A stretch of DNA of 64,000 nt, taken from NCBI GenBank assembly GCA_945952065.1, contig CAMFGY010000009.1, forward strand, positions 62,001 through 126,000, in the 5' to 3' direction. Source of the DNA: an uncultured Burkholderiales bacterium (GTDB taxonomy: Bacteria > Pseudomonadota > Gammaproteobacteria > Burkholderiales > Burkholderiaceae_C). The position numbers and the translations under genes were made by a program. Positions 17,701 to 29,226 of the stretch are shown piece after piece (within the stretch, counting starts at the first letter, position 1; each line of letters starts with the position of its first letter). The notes beneath the pieces are model-generated. The model did not search any database and was not told the origin of the DNA. It was given only the letters and a program-made list of their open reading frames with translations.

Positions 17701-20700
17701 CTGCGCGAGCAAGGCTCCGATGTGGCTTTGAGCAAGGTGTTCAACACCGGCCGGCAGGTCAATGGCTTGCCCAAGTCGCTCAAGCTGAGCCTGCGTTCCA
17801 GCGGTTTTGGCGAGGGCCGCAGTGATGGCCGTTTGGACATCGGCAATGCCAGCGCTATTGAGCTGCCGGGCGCCTCGACCTTGGACCTCTCTGCCGGCAC
17901 CAGCCTGGCCTTCAACGGCCGGGTGCAAGCACCGGGCGGCTCCGTGGTGCTCAAGGTGGCGGTGAATGAGGAAACCGACCCCAAGCCGGCGGCCGATGCC
18001 AATTTGGCCCGCTATCTGTGGCTGGGCGCGGGCAGCGCCATCCAAGTGGCCGGGCAAGAGCAGTCTGAAGTGGGCAGCGATGGCCGCAAGACCGGCCGGG
18101 TGCTGGCGGGCGGCAAGGTCAGCCTGGAGGCGGCAGGCACTTATGGCACCAGCCTGGTGCTGCAGCAAGGCAGCCAGATCGACATCCGTGGCGCCAAGGG
18201 CGAGCTCGATGTGCGCCAGCGGGTGGAAGGCGGCGAGCGGGTCTCGCGCCAGACCCTGGCCAGCAGTGCGGGGTCGTTGAGCATCACCGGCAACCAAGAC
18301 ATGCGCTTGGAAGGCGAGCTGCGCGCCCAGGCGGGCGACGCCTCGCAAGCAGGAGGCAAGGTCGTTGTTCGTTTGAGAGCGGCCCGCAACAGTGCCGATT
18401 TGGGCGCATTGCCGCCCATCCAAGACCTGCGCTTGGAGCGTGAGCTCAGCGCCGAGACCGCCAAGCTGAGCAGCAAAGACTTGCGCCCTGCCTCCGAGCT
18501 GAAGGGGCAGGCCCGGGTCTCCAGCCAGTGGCTGCAGGCCAGCGGTGCCAGCGAGCTGAGCTTGACGGCGCAAGAGCGCCTCAGCGTGGGCGAGGGCGTG
18601 GCGCTCAATTTGGGCGGCGCGATTCAGATCGACACCCCGGTGCTGGCGATGGCTTCGGGCGCCAACAGCGCCAGCCTGAGTGCGCCGCAACTGAAGTGGC
18701 TCAACATGCAGGCCACGGTATCGGCCACAGTGGATAGGCCGCAGCCCCAGGCCAGCACGGGGGCCGGCAATTTGCAGCTGCAGGGGACGGAGCGCTTGGC
18801 CCTGGAAGGCCGGCTGGTCACCCAAAACCTGGGCGGCTTGAAGCTGCAGTCATCGGGCGACCTGCTCCTGCAAGGCGGCTTCTACAACGTGGACAAGCGC
18901 CTGAGCGGCTTGCTCAGCACGCAGGCCGATATGACGCTGAGCGCGGCTCAGGTGGTGCCGGGCACCGACCAGGAATTCCGCCTGCAAGCCGCAGGCCGCA
19001 GCGTGGCTTTTGCAAGCGTGGGCGCCAGCCCGGCACTGCCTTGGAGTGCGGGCGGCAGCTTGATTGTGGAGGCCGACTTCATCAACCAGGGCGGGCGTTT
19101 GCGTGCGCCGGCCGGTCGCATCGAATTGCAAGGTGCGCGCTCGGTGGCCTTGCTGGCGGGCAGCGAGACCTCGGTGAGCGCAGCGGGCCAAGACTTTTTG
19201 TTCGGCCAATGGTCGGGCGAGCGTTGGAACACGCCCGGCAGCCAGCTGGCCTTGGGCCAGAGCGCGGCCCCCGCCAAGGCGGTGGTGCTGAATGCCGGTA
19301 GCACGGGCTCGGTGCGCGTGGATGCGGGGGCGCAGCTGGATCTGAGCGGCGGCGGCACGCTCAAGGCTTGGCAGTTTGTGCCCGGCCCTGGCGGCTCCAA
19401 AGACGTGTTCGACGGCGCGGACGGCGCTTTCGCGATTGTGCCCAGCCATGCCTCCGGCGGTGCCGCAGGCACCCAAGGCTTGGGTGCGGTGAACCTGCCG
19501 GCTTCGGGGCGCCAAATCACTTTGGGGGCAGGCGGGCCGGTGCCGGCGGGCACCTACACCTTGCTGCCTGCGCGCTATGCCTTGTTGGAGGGCGCCTTCT
19601 TGCTGCGGCCCGTCACCAATGCGGGCAATCCGCTGACCCTGGGCACAGCGGTGCAACGCGAGGATGGCACGGTCTGGGTGGGCGCTCAGCTGGGTCAGGC
19701 CGGCACGGGCGTGCGCGACGCATTGCCCAGCACCTGGCAGGTTTTGAGCCCTGCGCAGGCGCGCAAGTTCAGCGAAATCCGCATGGCACAGGCGGATGAG
19801 TTCTTCAGCCATCTGGCCGCCAAGCAAGACCGCCCGACGCCGGCGCTCAGCCGCGACGCCGGCAATTTGGTGGTGGCCGCGCAGCGGGCCGATGTGCAAG
19901 GCGCCATGCGCTTCACCGCCGCCAGCAATGAAGCCGGTCAGCGCGGCAGCGCGGGTGCGGCCTTCTTCTCGGCCGAGCGCATCCAGGTGGGCGGCACCCC
20001 GCCCGCCAAGGGCAACGGCAGTTTGTGGCTGGACCCGGCGCAGCTCTCGGCGCTGCAAGTGCAGAACCTGGTGCTTGGCGCCACGCCGGGCAGCGCCGAA
20101 CAGCCGCTGAGCCTGAATGTGCAAAGCCGCGATGTGCAGGTGCTGAACGGGCCTGAGCGCGTCTTGAAGGCCGAAAACCTGCTGCTGCTGGCCAAGGATC
20201 AACTCAGTCTGGGTCAAGGCGCGGTGGTGCAAACCGCGCTGGTGCCGCAAGCCAGCCAAGCCGGCAATGCGCAGAACTGGCGCGTCAGCGGCGATGGTGC
20301 GGCCTTGCTGATGAGCGCCCGTAACGATGGCACTCAGCTGACTCGCACGGGCGCCAAGCGCGAGGCCGGCCGCCTGCTGGTGGCCGACGGCGTGAGCCTG
20401 AACGCGGCCGGCGGCAGCCTGCTGCTGGACTCGACGCAGGCCAGCAGTGTGGGCACTGAGGTCAGCTTCAAGGCGGCGCAGATTGGCCTGGGCGTGCCAC
20501 GCATCCAAGTGGGCGGCACCCAGGCATTGCAGTCCGACAGCCTGCTGCTCAGCAGCGCGCTGCTCAAGCAAATGGGCTCGGCCGATCAATTGCTGTTGCG
20601 GAGCTATTCCAGCCTGGACCTGTTGGCCGGCGTGGGACTGGGCTCGGCCTCGCTGGGCCAGCTGAGCCTGGACACGCCCAGCGTGCAAGTGCTGGGCGAA

Positions 20701-23700
20701 GGCACGGCGACCCTGCAGGCGCAAAGCCTGCTGCTCAGCAACAGCACTGGCTTGCTGCCGCAAACCACGGACAAGGCGAGCACCGGCCGCCTGGTGGTGG
20801 ACGTGCGCGCCGGCGCGGCAGCGTCCTCAGCAGTGTCTTCAGGGGCGCAGTCTTCGGGCACGCTCACCCTGGGCCCAGGCGCACAAAACCTGCACGCCGC
20901 CACGGTGGAGTTGGCGGCGGATCGCGCGCTCTTGCTCCAGGGCAAGAGTCAGCTGAAGGTCGATGGCGATTTGCAAGTGCGCACGCCAGTCCTGCGGGCC
21001 AGCCAATTGGCCGATGCGCAATGGCTGGTGCGTGGCGCGGCGGACTTGGGCGCGGGCGATGGTCAGAGCCCAGCCTCAAGCAGCAGCAGTTTGGCGGCGG
21101 CCGCGGCGCAGTTGCAGCTCAGCGCGGAACGCCTGCGTGTGGCCACGGGGCTGGACTTGCCCTCGGGCCAACTGAGTTTGCAAAGCACGGGCGCTGCGGC
21201 CACGGATGGTGTCTTCATTGAGAACAAGGCCTGGCTGAATGTGGCGGGCCGCAGCGAAAAAATTGGCGACAAAGTGACGGCCCATTTGGCCGCGGGCCGC
21301 ATCAGCCTCGCCAGCGCGCAAGGCGATGTGGCGGTGAACAGCGGCGCCAAGCTGGATCTCTCGGCCGCGGGCTTGAACAGTGCCAAGGCAGCCGAGTCGG
21401 GTGATGCCGGTCGCTTGGATTTGAGCGCCCCGCAGGGCCGCTTGCTGCTGGCCGGAGACATCCAGGCGGCAGCGGCTTCGGCCGAGCGCGGCGGTGTGCT
21501 CGGCATGGACAGCGCGCAGGCCTTCAACTTGGCGGAGCTGAGCGGGGTCTTGCAGCGCGCGGGCCGCTTTGCGTTTGCCGATGCGGTCTCGGTGCGCAAC
21601 CGCCAGGGCGACCAAAGCCTGCCGGCCGGAGTCAGCCTGCAGGCCCAGCGTCTGGCGCTGACGGCCGATGCCGGCAGCCTGGTGCTGGAGGGCCAACTGC
21701 TGGCTCCTGGCACGGACGCCAACGCCGGCTACATCGCCTTGAATGCGCGCGACGACATTCGCGTGCAAGCAGGGGCGCAGATGCTGGCACGCGGCGGCGC
21801 CGGCGGCACGCTCAGCCTGAACAGCCAGCAAGGCCAGCTGAGCCTGCTGCCAGGCGCGCAAATTGACTTGAGCGCGGCGCCCGGCCAAGCCCAGGGCGCA
21901 GGCGCGGAGCTTTTGCTGCGCGCGGCGCGCGAGGGCCAGGATGTGCGCATCGCCGCTCTCGGCGCCACGCTCATCGGCGTTCAGCGCATCGATGTTGAAG
22001 GCTTCAAGGTCTATGACGGTGTGAATCAGCTGGTGGACGGCCTCGTGCCCATGCCCACGTTGACGCCGACCGGTGTGCCCACGGCGACGCCCACGACCAC
22101 TCCGACGGTGACGCCCACGACGACGCCGACGATCACCCCAACGACGACGCCGACCACGACGCCGACGGCCACCCCAACCACCACGCCTACCACCACGCCG
22201 ACGGCGACACCGACGACCACCCCAACCACGACGCCGACAACGACGCCAACGACGACACCGACGACGACGCCAACCACGACGCCGACGACGACCCCCACGA
22301 ACGCGCCGACCAATCCGTCCGAGGGCAATGGCGCCAGCACCGGCACCATCAAGCCGCCGCCCGCGCCGACCAAGCCGACGCAGGCTCCCACGGCCGCGCC
22401 GGTCACCAATCCTTCGACGGGTAACGGCGACAGCACGGGGACGATCAAGCCTCCTGCGCCCCCGACAAAGCCCACGACAGCGCCCACGGCCGGCCCAACC
22501 TCCGCGCCGACCCCGGCGCCCACGGCTGCACCCACGCCAGCGCCGACCCCGGCGCCCACGGCTGCACCCACGCCCGCGCCGACCCCGGCGCCCACAGCGG
22601 CACCGACGCCCGCGCCGACTCCTGCGCCTACAGCTGCACCGACGCCAGCGCCGACTCCGGCGCCTACGGCTGCACCTACACCGGCACCGACCCCTGCACC
22701 GACGCCAGCGCCTACGGCTGCGCCAACACCGACCTCGCCCTCAGCAGGCAATGGCAGCGGCACGGGCACGATCAAGCCGCCGCCACCGCCCACCGGCCCG
22801 ACGGCAGCACCTACCGCTGCTCCCACCGCTGCACCTACAGCCGCTCCGACGCCTGCGCCTACGGCCGCGCCGACCCCGGCTCCCACACCTGCGCCTGCTC
22901 CCACCGTTCCCCCCACCACGCCCTCAGCGGGCAATGGGGCCAGCACGGGCACGATCAAGCCGCCCGTGGCCACGCTGGCTCCGTCTTTGCAGGGTCGAGT
23001 CACAGGCGGGCAGGGCGCGGCCATTGAAGCCGGCTCGACAGCCACACAACCCTCGACCGGCAATGGCGACACCACCGGTAGCGCCAAGCCGCCCACGCCG
23101 CCGGTGAGCGAAGGGCAGACAGCCAAGCCGACCATCGCGCCGACGGTGTCACCGACCGTCGCGCCCACCTTGCCGCCCACGACCGAGCCCACGCAGCCGC
23201 CGGTGGACCCGACGATCTTGGGCTTGGGCCGTGTCGTCTATGACAACGCGCTCTTCATGGGGGCTGACCAAGGCAGCGCCCAGAAGATCGCACAGCGCCT
23301 CAGCGCGGGCAATGCCGATGTGCAGGCTTTGATGCGTGTGCGGCCGGGTGTGGAAATTCGAAGCAGCGGCAAGCTGGAGTTGCAGTCCAACTGGGCGATG
23401 CCTGTGTTGAGCCAGGAGCAGCTGCGGGCCAGCCCGCAAGCGGCCGAGGCCGCCATCACCTTGCGTGCGGCTGGCGACCTTTTGCTGAAGGCCGACCTTT
23501 CCACCGGTTTTGGCCTCTCGCCTGTGGCGGGGGCTGACCGCGTGGGCACGTCCGACCGGGCGGGTGCCATCCGCTTGGTGGCGGGGGCTGATTTGAACAG
23601 CGCAGATCCGCTGGCCACGCAGCGCCTGAACTTGGCCACAGCCGAGGCGAGCGGCGGGTCTTTGCGCATTGGCAGCGACGCGGCGCAAGTCACGCCGGTG

Positions 23701-26700
23701 CGGGTGCGAACCACCACCGGCCGTCTGGACCTGGCTGCAGCGCTGGACATGGAGCTGCTCAACAGTGCCGCCACGGTGCTCAGCCAGGGCGCGCCCGTGG
23801 GCGTCAAGACCCCGGTCGCGGTGGAAGAAAACAAGGCCCAACCCGAGGCCTTGGTGCTGGCCAGCCAGGCGCTGCGGGCGCAAGCCTTGGCGCGCGCTTT
23901 GGATGCGCAGGAGACTTACACCGCCACCGAACCGTCCCAGGGCAATGGCGACAGCACCGGCAATGTGCGGCCGCCCAACCCGCAAACTCAGCCGGGCAAA
24001 ACCGCCACGCCGACGGAGCCTCCGACAGCAGGGCCGACGACGGGGCCCACGACAGGCCCGACCACAGGCCCGACGGCCGAGCCCACGCAGCAGCCCACGG
24101 TGCCGCCGGAGCCGGTGGCAGCCGTGCCGGTGACGCGTTATCAAAAAGTGCTGGACTTGTTGGCCAGCGAACTCGACCCCTCGGGTCTGAGCCCCTTCAC
24201 CCGAGGTGGACGCAACATCACGGTGCGGGCGGGCCGCGACGTCATCGGCGCCAAGCCTGAGACCGAGCAGCGTTATGTCACCGATTGGCTGTGGCGCGCG
24301 CACACCGAAGACATCACGGCCAGCTGGTTCGCGCGCCCTGACAAGTTTGCGCAAGGCATTGCGACCTTGGGCGGCGGTGATGTGGCGGTGCAGGCCGGGC
24401 GCGATGTCACCCATCTGCGTGCGGCCGCGGCGGGCAGCGGCTTCAAGCTGACGCCCGCCTTCCAGCCCGAAGGCATTGCCAATGCCGAACAGTTTGGCGG
24501 CGGCGCCCTGCGGGTGGATGCTGGGCAGGATGTGGTCAGCGGGCAGTTCTTTGCCGCGCAGCGCTCCCTCTCGGTGAAGGCAGCGGGCGAGCTGCGGGCC
24601 GATGCGGGCCTGGATCCCTTGTTGGCGCCGCATGCCTTGCAACTGGTCTACCAAGACGCGGCAGTGCGCTTGCAAAGCGGGCGCGATATGAATGTGGCCA
24701 GCGTGCGCAATCTGTCCTATGCCTATGCGACGACGCAGAACTCACTGGGTCAGAGCTTGGTCTTGCCGGGCCAGGATGTGCAGAGCAGTTTGTTGATGCA
24801 AAGCGCCGGTGGGTCGATTCGCTATGCCGGCGTGGCGCAGCGCAAGCCCGGCGATATCGACGATCTGTCCAAGATCGTGCCCACCGATTTGCGGGCCTAT
24901 GCACCGAACGGGGCGCTGACGATGGCTTCGCTCACGCAGTGGAGCGCCGCCAGCGACCCCGCCTCTGCACGCAGCTCGCTGGCCGCCAAGGGCCAGGTGC
25001 AACTTGACGACTTCAAGGTCATGGCCATGGGCAGCGGCGAGCCCAATCTGGGGGGCGAGCGTCTGGACCTCTTGCAACAAGTGGCCGATGCGGCTTTGAA
25101 GGTGCGTGATGCCCAGGGTCAGCAGCAGCTGGACCGCAGCAAGCGAGAGCCGGTGCAAGTGGTGTCGGCCAGCGGCGATGTGCTGCTGCAAGGGCGCCTG
25201 AGCTCGGCCCGGCCGGTGGACATTCAGGCCGGGCGCGATGTGCGCTTCGATGTGGGCGGCGTGGTCTCGGTGCAGCATCAAAGCGGTGCGGGCGCAGAAG
25301 TCACCCGCATCAAGGCCGGGCGCGATGTGGCCTTCCAGGAGAACGGCGCGGGCGCCGGCATTCAGGTGGCAGGCCCGGGCGAGCTCTTGGTCTTGGCCGG
25401 TCGCGATGTGAATCTGGGCGGCAGCGCCGGCATCGTGGCCAGCGGCAATTTGGCCAACAGCGTGCTCTTGCCTGCACAAGGCAGCAATCTGACCGTGGTG
25501 GCGGGCCTGCGCGAAGATGGGTCGGACTATCTGGCTGCGACGCAGCAAGGCTTCCACGTCTTGGGCGCCTCGGGTCTGACGGGCAAGCTGGGTCAAGCCT
25601 TTGCCCTGTTGGGTGGCAAGAGTGCGACGGCGGCCGAGTTTGATCGCATGAGCGCCGCCGCGCAGCTGCAAGCGCTCAAACCGCTGATGAGCGCGGCCAA
25701 GCTTGACGCGGTGTTGAGCAGTTATGTGCGCGGTTTGCCCGCGCGTGCGGATGCGGCGGAGCAGCGCTTGCGGCAGGCGCTGCTGCTGGGCAAGCCCATC
25801 AACGACCCCGCCGTGGATGAGGCTTTGAAGGGCCGCGCCAGCAAGGTGGAGCCTGCCTGGTCGGCGCTCAGCCCGGCGCAAGCCTTGGCGGCCTATGAGA
25901 CGCTCTCAAGCAGCCAGCAGGCTCAGGCGGTGACTCGCGTGCTGTTGGCACAGCTGGGCCAACTGCCGGCCAGCCAGCGCGAGGCCAAGCTGAGCGCCTT
26001 GGCCTCGGCAGAGCAACTGGGGGCGCTGGCCGCGTACGTCAGCACGCAAACCGGCAAGGCCGTTGGCGCGGATCAGGCCTTGAGTGGCTTCTCGGCCCTG
26101 CCGCAGGAGCGTCAGATGCCTTGGTTGAACCGCATGCTGATGGGCGAGCTGCGCTCGGCCGGCCGCGCGGCCTCGATCTTGGATGCCGACGAGCGTTGGG
26201 CCCGATATGGCAGCGCCTATCTGGCCGTGGACCTCTTGTTCCCGCAAGACCGGCCGAGCTCGCAGATCGTGATGTCCTCCAGCCAGATCAAAACCATGCA
26301 GAAGGCGGACATCACCGTCATCAACCCCGGTGGCGGGGCGGTGGCCGGCGACTTGGTGGCCAAGTCGGAGAAGGCGGGCGGCAAGCGGCCCTCGGATCTG
26401 GGCTTGGTGACCGTCAGCGGTGGCGATATCAACACCGTGGTGCAGGGCAGCTTCGAGGTCAATTCCTCGCGGGTCTTCACGCTCGAAAAGGGCAATGTGT
26501 TGATGTGGTCGTCGGCGGGCAATCTGGACGCCGGCCGAGGCGCCAAGACGGTCAGTGGCGCGCCGGCGCCGGTGCTGCGGCTGGACTCCGAAGGCCGCCT
26601 GGTGTTTGACACCTCGGGCTCCTTCAGCGGCAGCGGTATCGCGGTGCTGAGCGCGGGCAGCGATTTGGATCTGTACGCGCCCACCGGCGAGATCAATGCC

Positions 26701-26964
26701 GGCGAGGCGGGCATTCGCTCCAAGGGCAATGCCTTCCTGGGCGCGGAGCGCTTGGTCAATGCCAATGACATCCAGGTCTCGGGGGCCCGCAGCGGCGCGG
26801 CGCCCGAGCCGGTGGCGGCGGTGCCGATTGCCTTGCCGGTCAGCGAGGCCTTGACCAGTGCGGCCACCGGTGTCAGCGCCGGCGACAAGGACGACGACGA
26901 GCGCAAGCGTCGCAACCGCCGTCGCAATCTGTTGCTGGAGTTCCTGGGCTTTGGCAACGGTTGA
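14731..26964 (+). CDS. Giant two-partner secretion exoprotein, filamentous haemagglutinin (TpsA) family with Pro/Thr stalks
   Basis: A 4,077-residue surface or secreted protein, by far the largest in the window. A long signal peptide (about 48 residues, ending LQAMAQ) is followed by the TPS secretion domain, with the diagnostic NPNGILF at residues 159-165. Beta-helix-type repeats rich in Gly, Ala, Leu and Ser continue to about 2440. A first Pro/Thr-rich stalk spans about 2442-2830, a short folded segment 2835-3065, and a second stalk about 3068-3131. The C-terminal third ([20 protein letters not shown] onward) resembles the DUF3739-type end of large haemagglutinins. The last 25 residues are first acidic, then strongly basic (KRRNRRR). 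The TpsB partner is immediately upstream. Probable role: a long adhesin or matrix fibre. The domain boundaries and the DUF3739 name are my estimates. Confidence 0.95.
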   Translation: MASTTRSKPITKPVTQASLRRPAWGQRSWLLHPLAAALASALPLQAMAQSRVVAPKPPSANAVPVPAGTLSGWRVSGQGQAALPVGVPNAQGGQDMRIRQESQRAIYQWQSFNIGSASSVTFDMAQPGGSALNRVGGKDPSQIFGKLSATNGGEVLLYNPNGILFGRGGSVDVGSLVATTLNPKNEDYLNGFVGNITGGSAAFKWDNSKDGAPYVDESNFVRVETGAELKTAEGGRIYLYAKRVENEGKLTAPGGQIVLAGGPEVYYKLPLDKRSSELEALYASEANPEVPSLRGLLVEVGKAGRATGEGSVWNSPTGQISTPRGNTTLVGLAVNQSGRISASTSVSQNGSILLLAQGDALDSVADNVSPSDPRYKRASRSGKLELGPKSVTEVTVQNTGADGKVLLSDDNTTFVRSRLDLAGKTIVVGEQAQIIAPGAQAELRALSTPSYVGGLLTREHLDVSGQNGRIVIGAGARIDLAGTQDTELSVARNFVTTELLGSNDLKDAPLQKDGLLYRNKVTLDLRQDSVILGDLGSYRKSLQRSASERMASGGSLRLLAGEAVYTHASSSLSVAGGQVRYVEAEVRPTQLIASNGQSYNLNNAPKDIVYAGISNAGSNKVKYDRWGAMVSYGALSSARLEAGYVEGKSAGSLTVVAPRLSLDGSLAGATQSGRRQLAGLDALAGLGQLRLGAVQNRTLFGEGSYGGAILERFSVDASREALGAAQWDQLMAKPDSEMPLLRSGMAANRLLSSGFQSVAIAADGDVSLNAALNLAARSSFSLLSERGGVKLAGNLRSASGTVNLRSLEGSVELAPGTQVDVAGRWVNLAQDPLASPLNQSGGSVLVQAGKSVNVGAGSVLDVSGGAMLTGNSKMGDCAADRLCGAAAGSLVLAAGSANPVLDAASRQLQLGGAELRGFSMTQGGALKLVAASAQIGAASAGAAPANLNLGTEFFSQGGFQDFVIDGRSFLNLASGAQLKPNLLLWQAKPTLREQGSDVALSKVFNTGRQVNGLPKSLKLSLRSSGFGEGRSDGRLDIGNASAIELPGASTLDLSAGTSLAFNGRVQAPGGSVVLKVAVNEETDPKPAADANLARYLWLGAGSAIQVAGQEQSEVGSDGRKTGRVLAGGKVSLEAAGTYGTSLVLQQGSQIDIRGAKGELDVRQRVEGGERVSRQTLASSAGSLSITGNQDMRLEGELRAQAGDASQAGGKVVVRLRAARNSADLGALPPIQDLRLERELSAETAKLSSKDLRPASELKGQARVSSQWLQASGASELSLTAQERLSVGEGVALNLGGAIQIDTPVLAMASGANSASLSAPQLKWLNMQATVSATVDRPQPQASTGAGNLQLQGTERLALEGRLVTQNLGGLKLQSSGDLLLQGGFYNVDKRLSGLLSTQADMTLSAAQVVPGTDQEFRLQAAGRSVAFASVGASPALPWSAGGSLIVEADFINQGGRLRAPAGRIELQGARSVALLAGSETSVSAAGQDFLFGQWSGERWNTPGSQLALGQSAAPAKAVVLNAGSTGSVRVDAGAQLDLSGGGTLKAWQFVPGPGGSKDVFDGADGAFAIVPSHASGGAAGTQGLGAVNLPASGRQITLGAGGPVPAGTYTLLPARYALLEGAFLLRPVTNAGNPLTLGTAVQREDGTVWVGAQLGQAGTGVRDALPSTWQVLSPAQARKFSEIRMAQADEFFSHLAAKQDRPTPALSRDAGNLVVAAQRADVQGAMRFTAASNEAGQRGSAGAAFFSAERIQVGGTPPAKGNGSLWLDPAQLSALQVQNLVLGATPGSAEQPLSLNVQSRDVQVLNGPERVLKAENLLLLAKDQLSLGQGAVVQTALVPQASQAGNAQNWRVSGDGAALLMSARNDGTQLTRTGAKREAGRLLVADGVSLNAAGGSLLLDSTQASSVGTEVSFKAAQIGLGVPRIQVGGTQALQSDSLLLSSALLKQMGSADQLLLRSYSSLDLLAGVGLGSASLGQLSLDTPSVQVLGEGTATLQAQSLLLSNSTGLLPQTTDKASTGRLVVDVRAGAAASSAVSSGAQSSGTLTLGPGAQNLHAATVELAADRALLLQGKSQLKVDGDLQVRTPVLRASQLADAQWLVRGAADLGAGDGQSPASSSSSLAAAAAQLQLSAERLRVATGLDLPSGQLSLQSTGAAATDGVFIENKAWLNVAGRSEKIGDKVTAHLAAGRISLASAQGDVAVNSGAKLDLSAAGLNSAKAAESGDAGRLDLSAPQGRLLLAGDIQAAAASAERGGVLGMDSAQAFNLAELSGVLQRAGRFAFADAVSVRNRQGDQSLPAGVSLQAQRLALTADAGSLVLEGQLLAPGTDANAGYIALNARDDIRVQAGAQMLARGGAGGTLSLNSQQGQLSLLPGAQIDLSAAPGQAQGAGAELLLRAAREGQDVRIAALGATLIGVQRIDVEGFKVYDGVNQLVDGLVPMPTLTPTGVPTATPTTTPTVTPTTTPTITPTTTPTTTPTATPTTTPTTTPTATPTTTPTTTPTTTPTTTPTTTPTTTPTTTPTNAPTNPSEGNGASTGTIKPPPAPTKPTQAPTAAPVTNPSTGNGDSTGTIKPPAPPTKPTTAPTAGPTSAPTPAPTAAPTPAPTPAPTAAPTPAPTPAPTAAPTPAPTPAPTAAPTPAPTPAPTAAPTPAPTPAPTPAPTAAPTPTSPSAGNGSGTGTIKPPPPPTGPTAAPTAAPTAAPTAAPTPAPTAAPTPAPTPAPAPTVPPTTPSAGNGASTGTIKPPVATLAPSLQGRVTGGQGAAIEAGSTATQPSTGNGDTTGSAKPPTPPVSEGQTAKPTIAPTVSPTVAPTLPPTTEPTQPPVDPTILGLGRVVYDNALFMGADQGSAQKIAQRLSAGNADVQALMRVRPGVEIRSSGKLELQSNWAMPVLSQEQLRASPQAAEAAITLRAAGDLLLKADLSTGFGLSPVAGADRVGTSDRAGAIRLVAGADLNSADPLATQRLNLATAEASGGSLRIGSDAAQVTPVRVRTTTGRLDLAAALDMELLNSAATVLSQGAPVGVKTPVAVEENKAQPEALVLASQALRAQALARALDAQETYTATEPSQGNGDSTGNVRPPNPQTQPGKTATPTEPPTAGPTTGPTTGPTTGPTAEPTQQPTVPPEPVAAVPVTRYQKVLDLLASELDPSGLSPFTRGGRNITVRAGRDVIGAKPETEQRYVTDWLWRAHTEDITASWFARPDKFAQGIATLGGGDVAVQAGRDVTHLRAAAAGSGFKLTPAFQPEGIANAEQFGGGALRVDAGQDVVSGQFFAAQRSLSVKAAGELRADAGLDPLLAPHALQLVYQDAAVRLQSGRDMNVASVRNLSYAYATTQNSLGQSLVLPGQDVQSSLLMQSAGGSIRYAGVAQRKPGDIDDLSKIVPTDLRAYAPNGALTMASLTQWSAASDPASARSSLAAKGQVQLDDFKVMAMGSGEPNLGGERLDLLQQVADAALKVRDAQGQQQLDRSKREPVQVVSASGDVLLQGRLSSARPVDIQAGRDVRFDVGGVVSVQHQSGAGAEVTRIKAGRDVAFQENGAGAGIQVAGPGELLVLAGRDVNLGGSAGIVASGNLANSVLLPAQGSNLTVVAGLREDGSDYLAATQQGFHVLGASGLTGKLGQAFALLGGKSATAAEFDRMSAAAQLQALKPLMSAAKLDAVLSSYVRGLPARADAAEQRLRQALLLGKPINDPAVDEALKGRASKVEPAWSALSPAQALAAYETLSSSQQAQAVTRVLLAQLGQLPASQREAKLSALASAEQLGALAAYVSTQTGKAVGADQALSGFSALPQERQMPWLNRMLMGELRSAGRAASILDADERWARYGSAYLAVDLLFPQDRPSSQIVMSSSQIKTMQKADITVINPGGGAVAGDLVAKSEKAGGKRPSDLGLVTVSGGDINTVVQGSFEVNSSRVFTLEKGNVLMWSSAGNLDAGRGAKTVSGAPAPVLRLDSEGRLVFDTSGSFSGSGIAVLSAGSDLDLYAPTGEINAGEAGIRSKGNAFLGAERLVNANDIQVSGARSGAAPEPVAAVPIALPVSEALTSAATGVSAGDKDDDERKRRNRRRNLLLEFLGFGNG
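22054..23217 (+). repeat. Pro/Thr-rich repeat tract coding for the first stalk of the giant adhesin
   Basis: Within the adhesin gene. From 22054 the period is four residues (PTTT and variants, 12 bases); from about 22499 it becomes a 12-residue pattern built from [12 protein letters not shown] (36 bases), then PTAA/PTPA from about 22795. Third codon positions vary between repeats (acc, acg, aca for Thr), so the array is not a recent simple-sequence expansion but is kept at protein level. Such Pro/Thr tracts are normally extended, flexible and often O-glycosylated. Five of six copies of a separate GNG motif are embedded in it. Confidence 0.92.
22315..23976 (+). repeat. Six dispersed copies of a 15-residue motif P-S-x-G-N-G-x-x-T-G-x-x-[KR]-P-P
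   Basis: Copies start at 22315, 22411, 22738, 22921, 23050 and 23932 (residues 2529, 2561, 2670, 2731, 2774 and 3068), each 45 bases and all in the same frame. Typical members read [30 protein letters not shown] and [15 protein letters not shown]. They interrupt the Pro/Thr tracts at irregular spacing. Synonymous positions differ between copies, indicating selection on the peptide. I know no named motif that matches. Confidence 0.9.
23995..24111 (+). repeat. Second, shorter Pro/Thr-rich stalk of the giant adhesin
   Basis: Codes for a [20 protein letters not shown] type tract with Gly in place of the Ala or Thr of the first stalk. It follows the sixth GNG motif directly and precedes the [14 protein letters not shown] start of the C-terminal region. 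Together with the first stalk it isolates a folded segment of about 235 residues. Confidence 0.85.
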
Positions 26965-27023
26965 TCGACCCGCGGGCTTTCATTTTTCACTGCAAGCATT
27001 TCTCTCTTATTTGGATCATCGAT

Positions 27024-28739
27024 ATGCGTAACGCACAAATTCGTCGGGCAGTTGCTGCTCTTGCACTGTTGGGCGCGGGCCTACCGGGCGTCGCCCATGC
27101 GTGGTGGAACAGCGAATGGACCGGCCGTACCCGCATCACGCTGAACACCTCGGCGCAAGGGATCGAAACCAAGGAGGCCGCCAGCAATGTGGCGGTGGCC
27201 GTGCGTTTGCACTCGGGCAACTTTGACTTCACCGCCGCCAAGGAAGACGGCTCGGACCTGCGCGTCATTGCGGCCGATGACAAAACGCCGCTGAAGTTCA
27301 GCGTCGAGCGTTTTGACGGCGTCAATGAACTGGCCGTGCTGTGGGTGCAGGTGCCCAGCGTGCTGCCGGGCAGCGACAAGAACCAGTTCTATGTGTACTC
27401 GGGCAATGCCAAGGCCGCCGCGGAGCCGGGCGACTCGGTGGCCGCAGCGGGTTTTGATGCCGGCACCCTGGCGGCCTTTCACTTCAGCGACAAAGCGCCG
27501 GCCGGTGCCGACCACCAAGGCGGTGTGAAGCCCGAAGGCGCCATCAGCATTGAGCCCAATGGCTTGCTGGCCGCCAGTGCCAGGCTGACCGGGCAGGCCA
27601 TCGTCTACCCGCTGAGCGACAAGGCTGTTGTGGACGGCGGCAATCAAATGACGCTGTCGCTGTGGGTCAAGCTGGACGCAGTGGAGCGTGCCGGCCTGGT
27701 TCAGTGGGGCGATTTGAAACTGGCCGTCAAAGGCGGCAAGCTGAGCCTGAGCACCGGCAAGGCAGAACTTTCCGGCGGCGAGATCGCCCCGGCCAAGTGG
27801 ACCCATCTGGCCCTGCGCTTGGGCCTGGGCAAGGCCACCTTGTTTGTGGGCGGCGCGCAAGTGGCGCAAGGCGATGCAGCCACGCCAGCGCTGGGCAACA
27901 GCCTGCGCGTGGGTGAGGGCGCAACGGGTCTGGCCGACGAGCTGCAGATCTCCAGTGTCTTGCGCAGTGCGGAGTGGTTGGCTGTGTCGGGCGGGACGCA
28001 AGGGGCCGAAAGCCGCTTGGTGGCTTCGCAGCGCGAAACCACCGAGACCGCCGGCGGCGACGAGCATGGCGGCCATATGGCCATTTTGGTGAAGAACCTG
28101 ACGACCGACGCCTGGGTGGTCATCATCATCTTGGCCGTGATGTTTGTGATCGCCGCCTGGGTGACGATTGCCAAGGCCATCTTGGTCAGCCGCGCCGACA
28201 AGGACAACCGCGCTTTCTTGAAGCGCTTCCGCGATGCCGACAAAGACCTGCTGACCCTGGCCCAGGGTGCCAAGCACAAGCATTCGCCACTGTTCCGTTT
28301 GTACGAAGCCGGTGTGCAGCAGCTGCAAAAGCGCAAGGTGGGTGAGCAGGGCGCGGCCGCCCTGACCGGCCCGGCGATGAATGCGGTCAAGGCCTCGGTG
28401 GACGCCGACTTTGTTCGTGAGAACGCGCACCTGAACTCGAATATGGTGCTCTTGACGATTGCGATTGCTGGCGGCCCCTTCCTGGGTCTGCTGGGCACGG
28501 TGGTCGGCGTGATGATCACCTTTGCGGCAATTGCGGCCGCCGGCGATGTGAACGTGAACGCCATCGCGCCGGGCATTGCCTCGGCTCTGTTGGCCACGGT
28601 GGCGGGCCTGGGCGTCGCGATTCCGGCGCTGTTTGCCTACAACTACCTGGCCGCCAAGATCAAGAACGTGTCCTCGGACATGCAGATCTTCATCGACGAG
28701 TTCATCACCCGCGTGGCCGAAGTGCACGGCGCGCCGTGA
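27024..28739 (+). CDS. DUF2341/LamG-type periplasmic domain fused to an ExbB/TolQ/MotA proton channel
   Basis: A 571-residue fusion. The frame is open from TTG 26961, overlapping the adhesin stop, but ATG 27024 starts a signal peptide (MRNAQIRRAVAALALLGAGL, cleavage after AHA). The mature protein starts with WWNSEWTGRTRITLNT, the beginning of a DUF2341-type domain, followed by a concanavalin/LamG-like beta domain (about 170-325). A membrane segment at about 364-388 and two more (about 473-500 and 515-540, containing GGPFLGLLGTVVGVMITFAA and IASALLATVAGLGVAIPALF) form the ExbB/TolQ channel. Ordinary ExbB proteins lack such a periplasmic domain. With two ExbD and a TonB-like protein just downstream, this is the motor of a proton-motive-force module. 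What the extracytoplasmic domain binds is unknown; carbohydrate is possible. Confidence 0.9.
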   Translation: MRNAQIRRAVAALALLGAGLPGVAHAWWNSEWTGRTRITLNTSAQGIETKEAASNVAVAVRLHSGNFDFTAAKEDGSDLRVIAADDKTPLKFSVERFDGVNELAVLWVQVPSVLPGSDKNQFYVYSGNAKAAAEPGDSVAAAGFDAGTLAAFHFSDKAPAGADHQGGVKPEGAISIEPNGLLAASARLTGQAIVYPLSDKAVVDGGNQMTLSLWVKLDAVERAGLVQWGDLKLAVKGGKLSLSTGKAELSGGEIAPAKWTHLALRLGLGKATLFVGGAQVAQGDAATPALGNSLRVGEGATGLADELQISSVLRSAEWLAVSGGTQGAESRLVASQRETTETAGGDEHGGHMAILVKNLTTDAWVVIIILAVMFVIAAWVTIAKAILVSRADKDNRAFLKRFRDADKDLLTLAQGAKHKHSPLFRLYEAGVQQLQKRKVGEQGAAALTGPAMNAVKASVDADFVRENAHLNSNMVLLTIAIAGGPFLGLLGTVVGVMITFAAIAAAGDVNVNAIAPGIASALLATVAGLGVAIPALFAYNYLAAKIKNVSSDMQIFIDEFITRVAEVHGAP

Positions 28740-28781
28740 AGCACTTGGCCCTCCTTTTTTGTCTGATGCGGAGCGCGCGCC

Positions 28782-29195
28782 ATGTCGGCTGACGTCAAAA
28801 GTGACAACCAACCGTATGACGAGATCAACGTCACACCGATGTTGGATCTGGCCTATGTGCTGCTGGTGGTCTTCATCATCTTGACCACCGCCTCGGTGCA
28901 AGGGGTCAAGGTGAAGTCGCCCACCACCCAGGCCACCAGCAACTTGGCCAAGCCGCAGGTGCGGGCGGTGACCATCACCGCCGACGGCGCGGTGTATCTG
29001 GATGCCTATCCCGTCAGCATGGATCAGATGCGTGACACATTGGCCCAGTACAAAGCAGCCAATCCGGCGCTGCCGCTGGTGCTGAAGGCGGACGCCTCGG
29101 CCCAGTACGAAAAAGTGATGGAGGTCTTGGAGGTGGTGAAGAAGCTCGACATCACCGAGATCGGCCTGGTCACCAAGCGCGCCGCGCCGGAATAA
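28782..29195 (+). CDS. ExbD/TolR biopolymer transport protein, first copy
   Basis: A 137-residue inner-membrane protein with one N-terminal membrane segment. The motif EINVTPMLDLAYVLLVVFII carries the conserved Asp22 that conducts protons with ExbB, followed by a periplasmic ExbD fold. The sequence VYLDAYPVSMDQMRDTLAQY in the periplasmic part is typical. It lies 42 bases after the ExbB fusion and 31 bases before a second ExbD. Confidence 0.93.
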   Translation: MSADVKSDNQPYDEINVTPMLDLAYVLLVVFIILTTASVQGVKVKSPTTQATSNLAKPQVRAVTITADGAVYLDAYPVSMDQMRDTLAQYKAANPALPLVLKADASAQYEKVMEVLEVVKKLDITEIGLVTKRAAPE

Positions 29196-29226
29196 ACAGA
29201 GCAAAGCAAAGCAAAAAGAGCAAGCC

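Noticed and set aside
15739-18825. Minus-strand open frame of 1,028 codons inside the adhesin gene
   Set aside because: Antisense shadow in very GC-rich DNA, with no signal, motif or ribosome-binding site, and lying wholly inside a well-supported gene.
22054-22317. CRISPR array or satellite DNA because of the regular 12-base period
   Set aside because: The period codes for PTTT residues in the frame of the adhesin, synonymous sites vary and there are no unique spacers between palindromic repeats.
22026-23192. Long minus-strand open frame through the repeat tract (Gly/Val-rich)
   Set aside because: It is the complement of the Pro/Thr-rich array; low-complexity repeats leave all frames open. 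The plus-strand adhesin frame is supported on both sides by domains.
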